Shown here one piece after another: positions 58,234 through 64,000 of a stretch of DNA of 64,000 bases. The position numbers and the translations under genes are program-made. How positions within the stretch are numbered: position 1 is the first letter of the stretch; each line of letters starts with the position of its first letter. The DNA lies in assembly GCF_003946485.1 (NCBI RefSeq), contig NZ_RHOJ01000014.1, positions 1-64,000 of the forward strand. The letters are read 5' to 3'. Origin of the DNA: Lacticaseibacillus jixianensis. Its GTDB lineage: Bacteria; Bacillota; Bacilli; Lactobacillales; Lactobacillaceae. The notes beneath the pieces were generated by a model. That model saw only the letters and a program-made list of their open reading frames with translations, made no database searches and was not told where the DNA came from.

Positions 58234-59415
58234 ATGGCAAAGAACATCGGCGTGTTTGTCACCGGCGGGATCGCGGCGTACAAGACGCCCAACATCGTCC
58301 GGCTGCTGATCAAAGCCGGGTATGACGCGCGCGTGGCCATGACAGCTTCGGCGGGCCATTTTGTCACGGCGGAAACGCTGGCCACCGTCAGCAAGCATGC
58401 GGTGCTGACTGACGCCAGCGAGTTTGCCGCCCCCGAACACGTGGCCCACGTGGCGCTCGCCCACTGGATGGACGTGGCGCTGGTGGTCCCGGCCACCGCG
58501 AACACCCTGGCCAAAATGGCGTTCGGCCTGGCCGACAACGTGGTCACCACGACCCTGTTGGCGTTCAACGGCCTGACGCTGGTGGTGCCCGCCATGAACG
58601 ATCAGATGTGGGCCAACCCGCAGACGCAGGCCAACGTCGCGCACCTGCGCGCGCGCGGTGTGCGGGTGCTGGAGCCGGCGGTGGGCTTTTTGGCTGAGGG
58701 TTACAGCGCCAAGGGTCGGATGCCGGCCGAGGCCGTCGTGGCGCTTTTCGTGCAGACGGCGACCAGCGACCAGTTTCTGGCTGGCTGCAAGGTGGTCGTG
58801 ACGGCCGGGGGCACCCGCGAGCGCCTGGATCCCGTGCGCTACCTCACCAACGACTCTTCAGGCAAAATGGGGACGGCGCTGGCCAACGTGGCGGCGGCCG
58901 CGGGCGCCCAGGTGACGCTGGTGACGACCGCCGCCCAACCGGTGCTGCCGGCAGTCCAGCAGGTCGCCGTGGCCTCCGCTGCGGAGATGAAAGCCGCAGT
59001 CGAGGCGCACTTTGCCGCGGCCGACATCGTGATCATGGCGGCGGCGGTGGCCGATTATCGCCCCGCGCAAGCCGCTGACCACAAGCTGAAGAAAACCGGC
59101 GAGGCCGGCATGACGCTCCCCTTGGTGCAGAATCCCGACATATTAAAGGCGCTGGGCGCGGCCAAGACGCACCAGTTCGTGGCCGGGTTTGCCGCTGAAA
59201 CGGATCACGTGCTGGCCAACGCGGCCGCCAAGCTGGCGCGCAAGCACGTTGACCTGCTGATCGCCAACCAAGTCGGAGCAGGCCGCGGCTTTAACGCGGA
59301 TGACAACGAGGTCGTGCTGCTGTGGCCGGACCGCGCGCCCCAACCGTTGGCCCGCGCCTCGAAGCTGACGCTGGCTTCGCAGATTCTGCGGCAGATCCAG
59401 GAGGTGCGCGGATGA
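58234..59415 (+). CDS. coaBC: bifunctional phosphopantothenoylcysteine decarboxylase / phosphopantothenate-cysteine ligase
   Basis: This 393-residue enzyme performs two steps of coenzyme A synthesis. The flavodoxin-like CoaC domain (1-180) has GGIAAYK, H72, PATANTLAKMAFGLADN and PAMNDQMWANP. The CoaB domain (from about 187) starts KVVVTAGGTRERLDPVRYLTNDSSGKMG. In the CoaC substrate flap, where E. coli has a catalytic cysteine (ACGDxGxGRM), this protein reads AEGYSAKGRM, so that cysteine is absent. ATG 58234 is preferred for spacing from GGGGG; 58231 is possible. Confidence 0.94.
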   Translation: MAKNIGVFVTGGIAAYKTPNIVRLLIKAGYDARVAMTASAGHFVTAETLATVSKHAVLTDASEFAAPEHVAHVALAHWMDVALVVPATANTLAKMAFGLADNVVTTTLLAFNGLTLVVPAMNDQMWANPQTQANVAHLRARGVRVLEPAVGFLAEGYSAKGRMPAEAVVALFVQTATSDQFLAGCKVVVTAGGTRERLDPVRYLTNDSSGKMGTALANVAAAAGAQVTLVTTAAQPVLPAVQQVAVASAAEMKAAVEAHFAAADIVIMAAAVADYRPAQAADHKLKKTGEAGMTLPLVQNPDILKALGAAKTHQFVAGFAAETDHVLANAAAKLARKHVDLLIANQVGAGRGFNADDNEVVLLWPDRAPQPLARASKLTLASQILRQIQEVRG

Positions 59416-61829
59416 CGGTCGCTAAAGTGATTGTCGACGTCCCGACCATGCAGACGGACCGGCCGTTTGACTACGCGATCCCGCCGGCGCTTTCGGACCG
59501 GATCCAGCCGGGCATGCGCGTGTGGGTCCAGTTTGGGCAGGGCAAGCGCGAAGTCTCCGGCATGGTGGTGGCCTTAGCCGACCATGCGGATTATGCCGGT
59601 GAGCTGAAGCCCGTGATCGCCGCTTTGGATTACGCGCCGGTGATGAACCAGGAGACGCTGGCCTTGTCCCACTGGCTGGCGCAGACCACTTACGCGTTTT
59701 GGATCACCTGCATTCAGACCATGCTGCCGGCGATGCTCAAGGTCGACACGATCAAAAGCGTCACGCTGGGTAGCGCCCCGACGCCGGAAGCCAAGGCACT
59801 GCTGGACGGCCAGGAGCGTCTGGTGCTGGACAGCCACACGGACCCGGCCGTTTCGGCGCGGGTCATGCGGCTGATCGACCAGCAGGCGTTGACGCTGCAT
59901 TACGCGCGCAAGGACCGGGCGAAGGTCAAAACCGAGCAGGTCATCGTCCCCCTGAAAACGGCGGCCGAGTATGCCGCACTGCGCGAAACGGTGCGCGCTA
60001 ACGCGACCAAGCAGCTGCAGCTGATCACCGCACTGCGGACCTGGGTCAACGCCCACCAGACGCCGGTGTTGGCCCAGGCGGTCAAGGCCGGCGACGTGGA
60101 CCGGGCGGCAACCACTGCGGCGGCCAAGAAGGGCTGGCTGAAGCTGGTGGCCCGCGAGGTCTACCGCGCCCCGTACGACGAGCTGGACCACGGTGAGCGG
60201 ACGCAGCCGCTGACGCTGACCGCGGACCAGGCCAAGGTCGTTCGCACCGTCAACTCGGCCGTGCAGGCCAAACAGCCGACGACCTTTTTGCTGGAAGGCG
60301 TCACGGGGTCGGGCAAGACCGAGGTTTACCTGCAGGTCATCGCCGCGGCCCTGAAAATGGGCCGCAACGCGATGATGCTGGTGCCCGAGATCGCGCTGAC
60401 GCCGCAGATGGTCCACCGCGTGAAGGGCCGGTTTGGCCGAGAGGTGGCCGTCATGCACTCCGGGCTTTCGGAAGGCGAGAAGTTCGACGAGTGGCGCCGC
60501 ATTCAGCGCGGCGAGGCCCAGGTGGTGGTCGGGGCGCGCTCGGCGGCGTTTGCGCCGCTGACCAACATCGGCGTTTTCATCATTGACGAGGAGCACGAGA
60601 CGTCGTACAAGCAGGACGACGCGCCGCGCTACCACGCGCGCGACGTGGTGCTGCACCGCGCGCAGACGTTCGGCGCGCCCGTCGTGCTGGGGTCGGCCAC
60701 GCCGAGCCTGGAATCCCGCGCCCGGGCCGAAAAAGGCGTGTATACTTTGCTGAAGCTGCCGCACCGGATCAACCAGCAGCCGCTGCCCCAGGTGCACGTG
60801 ATCGACATGCGCGAGGCCTACAAGCAGGGCGGCAAGGACGACTTTTCTAAGGATCTGCTGGACGCCTTGCAGACTCGGCTGGACCGGCGCGAGCAAAGCG
60901 TGCTGCTGCTGAACAAGCGCGGTTTTTCCAGCTTCGTGATGTGCCGGGAGTGCGGCTACCGCGTGCAGTGCCCGAACTGCGACATCAGCTTGACCCTGCA
61001 CATGGACACGCGCACGCTGCGCTGCCATTACTGCGGCCACGAGGAGGCGATCCCGACCGTCTGCCCAAGCTGCGGGTCGCGCAGGATCCGCTACTACGGC
61101 ACGGGCACCGAGAAGGTCGAGGCGAGCCTGCACCAGCTGCTTCCCATGGCCCGGGTGCTGCGCATGGACGTCGACACGACGCGGCGCAAGGGCGGCCACG
61201 AGAAGATCCTGGCCGCGTTTGGCGCGCACGAAGCCGACATTTTGCTGGGCACGCAGATGATCGCGAAGGGCCTGGACTTTCCCGATGTCACCCTGGTCGG
61301 CGTGATCAACGCCGACACGGGGCTGGGGATGCCGGACTTTCGCGCCAGCGAGCGGACCTTTGATCTGCTGACGCAGGTGTCCGGCCGTGCCGGGCGCGCG
61401 GAGAAACCGGGGGAGGTCTTCATTCAGACCTTCAACCCGGACCATTACGCGATCCAGTACGCGAAGCTTCAGGATTACGAGGGCTTTTTCCGCCAGGAGA
61501 TGGCGATCCGCCACCGCGCCGACTACCCGCCGTATTACTTCACCACCAAGGTCACCGTCAGCCACCAGCAGGAAGCGGCGGCGGCGAAGCTGATCTACCA
61601 GCTGGCCAAGCAGCTGCAAGATCAGCTGTCGCCCAAGGCCATCGTGCTGGGGCCGACGCCCGGGCCGATCGCCCGGCTGAAGAACCGCTACCTTTATCAG
61701 CTGGTGATCAAGTACAAGCAAGAACCGCGGCTCGCCCAGACGTTGACCCAGATCCTGGATGAGACGCAGGTCGGGACGCGCAATGGCTACTTTGTCGGCA
61801 TCGACAAGGAGCCGCTCACGTTCATTTAA
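59412..61829 (+). CDS. priA: primosomal replication helicase PriA
   Basis: This 805-residue superfamily 2 DNA helicase reloads the replisome at stalled forks. The N-terminal 3'-DNA-binding domain begins VAKVIVDVPTMQTDRPFDYAIP. Walker A is LEGVTGSGKTEVY, and the DEAH-type box is IIDEEHETSYKQ. The zinc-binding insert has eight cysteines (CRECGYRVQCPNC, CHYCGHEEAIPTVCPSC). Helicase motifs V/VI are TQMIAKGLDFPDVTLVGVINAD and QVSGRAGR. It overlaps coaBC by 4 bp. Confidence 0.98.
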   Translation: MTVAKVIVDVPTMQTDRPFDYAIPPALSDRIQPGMRVWVQFGQGKREVSGMVVALADHADYAGELKPVIAALDYAPVMNQETLALSHWLAQTTYAFWITCIQTMLPAMLKVDTIKSVTLGSAPTPEAKALLDGQERLVLDSHTDPAVSARVMRLIDQQALTLHYARKDRAKVKTEQVIVPLKTAAEYAALRETVRANATKQLQLITALRTWVNAHQTPVLAQAVKAGDVDRAATTAAAKKGWLKLVAREVYRAPYDELDHGERTQPLTLTADQAKVVRTVNSAVQAKQPTTFLLEGVTGSGKTEVYLQVIAAALKMGRNAMMLVPEIALTPQMVHRVKGRFGREVAVMHSGLSEGEKFDEWRRIQRGEAQVVVGARSAAFAPLTNIGVFIIDEEHETSYKQDDAPRYHARDVVLHRAQTFGAPVVLGSATPSLESRARAEKGVYTLLKLPHRINQQPLPQVHVIDMREAYKQGGKDDFSKDLLDALQTRLDRREQSVLLLNKRGFSSFVMCRECGYRVQCPNCDISLTLHMDTRTLRCHYCGHEEAIPTVCPSCGSRRIRYYGTGTEKVEASLHQLLPMARVLRMDVDTTRRKGGHEKILAAFGAHEADILLGTQMIAKGLDFPDVTLVGVINADTGLGMPDFRASERTFDLLTQVSGRAGRAEKPGEVFIQTFNPDHYAIQYAKLQDYEGFFRQEMAIRHRADYPPYYFTTKVTVSHQQEAAAAKLIYQLAKQLQDQLSPKAIVLGPTPGPIARLKNRYLYQLVIKYKQEPRLAQTLTQILDETQVGTRNGYFVGIDKEPLTFI

Positions 61830-61839
61830 GGAGAGATCA

Positions 61840-62784
61840 ATGACTAGTGTAATTTTCATGGGCACACCGCAGTTTGCCGTGCCGATCTTAGAAGCCGTCG
61901 CCAAGGACTATCAGGTGCTGGCCGTCTTCACGCAGCCGGACCGGCCGGTGGGGCGCAAGCAGCAGCTGGCGCAGTCGCCGGTCAAGCAGACCGCCCTGAA
62001 ACTGGGGATCAAGGTCCTGCAGCCGGAAAAGCTTTCCGGCAGCCCGGAGCTCGCCGAAGCGATCGCGCTGGCACCGGATCTGATCATCACCGCCGCGTAC
62101 GGCCAGTTTTTGCCGACCAAGTTCTTGAACGCGGCGAAGATCACGGCCGTCAACGTGCACGGCTCGCTTTTGCCGAAGTACCGCGGCGGCGCGCCGATCC
62201 AGTACAGTATCATCAACGGCGACGCGGAGACCGGCGTGACCTTGATCCAGATGGTCAAGAAGATGGACGCCGGCGGCATGTGGGCGCAGGCGGCACTGCC
62301 GCTGACCCGCGCCGACGACACCGGCACCGTGTTTGCCAAGCTCAGCCTGATGGGCCGCGACCTGTTAATGGCGCACCTGCCGAGCATCATCGCCGGCGCG
62401 CAGCCAACGCCGCAAGATGAGGAGCAAGTGAAGTTCTCACCGACCATCAGCAAGGACCAGGAACACCTGGCCATCACACTGCCGGCAGCCAAGCTTGACA
62501 ACTGGGTCCGCGCGCTGCGGCCCGCAGTCGGCGGCTGGGTGACGCTGCTGGGCGAGCGGGTGAAGCTCTGGGCGATCACGCCGCTTGACGGCACCACGCA
62601 GCAGGCGCCAGGCACGGTCGTTGAGCGCACCAAAAAACGCCTCGTCGTGGCGGCCGGCAGCGGCACCACGTTTGCCATTAACGAGCTGCAGCCGGCGGGC
62701 AAGGGCAAACAACCCATTGCCGCGTTTTTGAACGGCGCCGGCCGCAGCATTAAAGAAGGAGACCAAATCATTGCCGAAGACTGA
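61840..62784 (+). CDS. fmt: methionyl-tRNA formyltransferase
   Basis: This 314-residue enzyme formylates initiator Met-tRNA from 10-formyl-THF. It has MGTPQFAVPILEAV, the SLLP motif NVHGSLLPKYRGGAPIQ with catalytic Asn and His, the catalytic aspartate in MVKKMDAGGMW and a C-terminal OB fold for tRNA binding. AAGGAGAG lies before the ATG at 61840. The last 14 bp overlap rsmB. Confidence 0.98.
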   Translation: MTSVIFMGTPQFAVPILEAVAKDYQVLAVFTQPDRPVGRKQQLAQSPVKQTALKLGIKVLQPEKLSGSPELAEAIALAPDLIITAAYGQFLPTKFLNAAKITAVNVHGSLLPKYRGGAPIQYSIINGDAETGVTLIQMVKKMDAGGMWAQAALPLTRADDTGTVFAKLSLMGRDLLMAHLPSIIAGAQPTPQDEEQVKFSPTISKDQEHLAITLPAAKLDNWVRALRPAVGGWVTLLGERVKLWAITPLDGTTQQAPGTVVERTKKRLVVAAGSGTTFAINELQPAGKGKQPIAAFLNGAGRSIKEGDQIIAED

Positions 62785-64000
62785 TCCGCGCACCCTGGCT
62801 GTTAAGATCCTGACGCGCGTTGCCACTCAGGGCAGCTACGCCAACTTGGCCCTAGACGCCGAGCTGAAGAAGAACCAACTGGAAGACCGTGACGCGGCGC
62901 TGGCCACCAACCTGGTTTACGGCGTGATTCAGCATGGGCTGACGCTGGACTACTACCTGAAGCCCTTCGTGAAGGACCGCAAGCTGGACCCGTGGGTGCA
63001 CGCCTTGCTGCAAACGGCGGTTTATCAGCTGGTTTACCTCGACCGCATCCCGGCCCGTGCCATTTTCAACGAATCGACCAAGATCGCCAAGAAAATGGGC
63101 AACCTGGGCGTCGGCCAGTACGTGACGGCGATCCTGCGCAACCTACAGCGCAGCGAGGTGCCGGACCTGACCAAGCTCACGCCGCCTGCCAAGCGCCTTT
63201 CAATCACTTACAGTGTGCCTGAATGGCTGGCGGCCAAGCTTGCGGACCAGCTCGGCGAGGCGAAAACCGAGGCGATCTTCAAGACGATCAACCAGCCGGC
63301 GGCCGCGTCGCTGCGGGTCAACACGACCAAGACCACGCCGCAAGCGCTGGCCAAGGCGCTGGCCCCCGAATTTCCCAGCATTCGCGAAAGCGCGCTGACG
63401 CCGGTGGGGCTGGTCGCAGACGGCGGTTTTCTCGCCGGCACGAAGGCCTTTGCCGAGGGCCAGTACACGATCCAGGACGAAAGCTCGATGCTGGTGGCGC
63501 CAAGCCTTGACCTGCAGCCAGGCAGCCGCGTGCTGGATGCCTGCGCGGCGCCGGGCGGCAAGACCACCCACATCGCGCAGTCTCTGGATCCGGCCCAAGG
63601 CGGCGCGGTCGTGGCGCTGGATCTGCATCCCCACAAGGTGCGCCTGATCGAGCAGAACGCCAAGCGGCTGGGCCTGGCCGACCGGGTGCACGCGCAGGCG
63701 ATGGACGCCCGCGAGGCCGGGGACCATTTTGACGCGGCGAGTTTCGACCGCATCCTGGTCGATGCGCCGTGCTCCGGGCTGGGGCTGATGCGCCGCAAGC
63801 CGGAGGTCCGCTACACCAAGCGGCCGGCGGACCTGACGCAGCTGCCGACGATCCAGCTGGCGATCCTGAACGCGGTGGCGCCTTTACTAAAAGTGAATGG
63901 ACGCTTGACCTATAGTACGTGTACCATGGTAGAAGAGGAAAATCAGGGCGTGGTCCGCCAGTTCTTGGCGGCGCACCCTGACTTTGAGCAGGTGGCCGTC
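62771..64000 (+). CDS. rsmB: 16S rRNA (cytosine(967)-C(5))-methyltransferase RsmB, 3'-truncated by window end
   Basis: 410 codons are visible and the frame is still open at the last base. The start is TTG at 62771, 9 nt after AAGGAG, inside fmt. The N-terminal NusB-like domain (about 1-130, DPRTLAVKILTRVATQGSYANLAL) is followed by the Rossmann methyltransferase with SAM motif LDACAAPGGKTTHIAQ, VALDLHPHK, catalytic cysteine region DAPCSGLGLMRRKPEVRY and the second cysteine in TYSTCTMVEEEN. The conserved Firmicutes order continues to stp-prkC beyond the window (inference). Confidence 0.96.
   Translation, partial: MPKTDPRTLAVKILTRVATQGSYANLALDAELKKNQLEDRDAALATNLVYGVIQHGLTLDYYLKPFVKDRKLDPWVHALLQTAVYQLVYLDRIPARAIFNESTKIAKKMGNLGVGQYVTAILRNLQRSEVPDLTKLTPPAKRLSITYSVPEWLAAKLADQLGEAKTEAIFKTINQPAAASLRVNTTKTTPQALAKALAPEFPSIRESALTPVGLVADGGFLAGTKAFAEGQYTIQDESSMLVAPSLDLQPGSRVLDACAAPGGKTTHIAQSLDPAQGGAVVALDLHPHKVRLIEQNAKRLGLADRVHAQAMDAREAGDHFDAASFDRILVDAPCSGLGLMRRKPEVRYTKRPADLTQLPTIQLAILNAVAPLLKVNGRLTYSTCTMVEEENQGVVRQFLAAHPDFEQVAV

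Noticed and set aside
59574-61904. 776-codon minus-strand open frame over priA
   Set aside because: Shadow of priA in a GC-rich genome; no recognisable domain, while the plus strand encodes all PriA motifs.
1-64000. Prophage, insertion sequence, toxin-antitoxin or defence island
   Set aside because: No integrase, transposase, phage structural, nuclease/methylase or toxin-antitoxin gene is recognisable; apart from the repeats the window is core chromosome.

Overview
The window is about 60% G+C by eye and looks like a chromosomal segment of a high-GC lactobacillus. Gene content and order are typical Bacillota/Lactobacillales: yqeG-yqeH-yhbY-nadD-yqeK-rsfS, T-box-pheST, mltG-udk-greA, gluP-yqgQ-glcK-yqhL, miaA-glnRA, pepX, L21 leader-rplU-prp-rpmA, pepP-efp-asp23-nusB-folD-xseAB-ispA-tlyA-argR-recN, gmk-rpoZ-coaBC-priA-fmt-rsmB. 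Lactobacillus hallmarks are the Xaa-Pro dipeptidyl-peptidase, a DUF3042 microprotein, LiaFSR and an ArlRS-like system. The genus is an inference (Lacticaseibacillus-like). I see no prophage, insertion sequence, CRISPR array or plasmid gene.

Layout: 0.1-1.7 kb, a minus-strand esterase/oxidoreductase pair. 1.9-7.9 kb, a ribosome-assembly, NAD and tRNA-modification operon whose genes overlap or nearly touch. 8-9.4 kb, gnd. 10.3-12.6 kb, arlRS-like. 12.8-15.6 kb, YhgE/Pip membrane protein plus a MarR regulator, with palindromic candidate operators. 15.7-17 kb, yidC and acyP (minus). 17.1-18.5 kb, rRNA methyltransferase and HD protein. 19.1-23.4 kb, hxlR, Phe T-box, pheST. 23.5-25.8 kb, mltG-udk-greA. 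26.5-28.9 kb, liaFSR. 29-31.7 kb, yfhO (minus). 31.8-37.7 kb, PBP2b, rhomboid, glucokinase, miaA. 37.8-39.6 kb, glnRA with a GlnR operator. 39.8-42.2 kb, pepX. 42.3 kb, tRNA-Arg(UCU). 44-45.2 kb, the L21/L27 operon. 45.9-55 kb, the pepP...recN run. 55.4-57.7 kb, a YolD-like gene, patatin, gmk, rpoZ. 58.2-64 kb, coaBC-priA-fmt-rsmB, with rsmB cut by the window end.

The most unusual content is non-coding. Twenty-four full copies and two truncated copies of a 120-175 bp intergenic element lie in eight clusters (9.5-10.0, 18.5-19.0, 25.9-26.4, 43.3-43.6, 45.2-45.8, 55.0-55.4, 57.2-57.4 and 57.7-58.1 kb). A probable internally deleted relic follows the PBP2b gene. Units have near-constant edges (AAGGTGC...GCCCGATTA), but the four nested stems between them differ in sequence from copy to copy while mostly staying self-complementary. 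A single bulged C is conserved in the second stem. Seven of the eight clusters begin 1-6 nt beyond the T-tract of an intrinsic terminator, in the same orientation as the terminated gene. Four copies carry an extra hairpin at one fixed place, and three carry a different tip. Some neighbouring units have exchanged stem arms, as expected from unequal crossing-over. I propose this as a structured, terminator-associated repeat family that may be undescribed. No mobilising gene for it is visible here.

Start codons were chosen from Shine-Dalgarno spacing and are often internal to the longest reading frame. A rare CTG start is inferred for rsfS. Three genes worth particular attention are a 59-codon DUF3042 gene, a 40-codon gene at 43.1 kb and the 3'-truncated rsmB.
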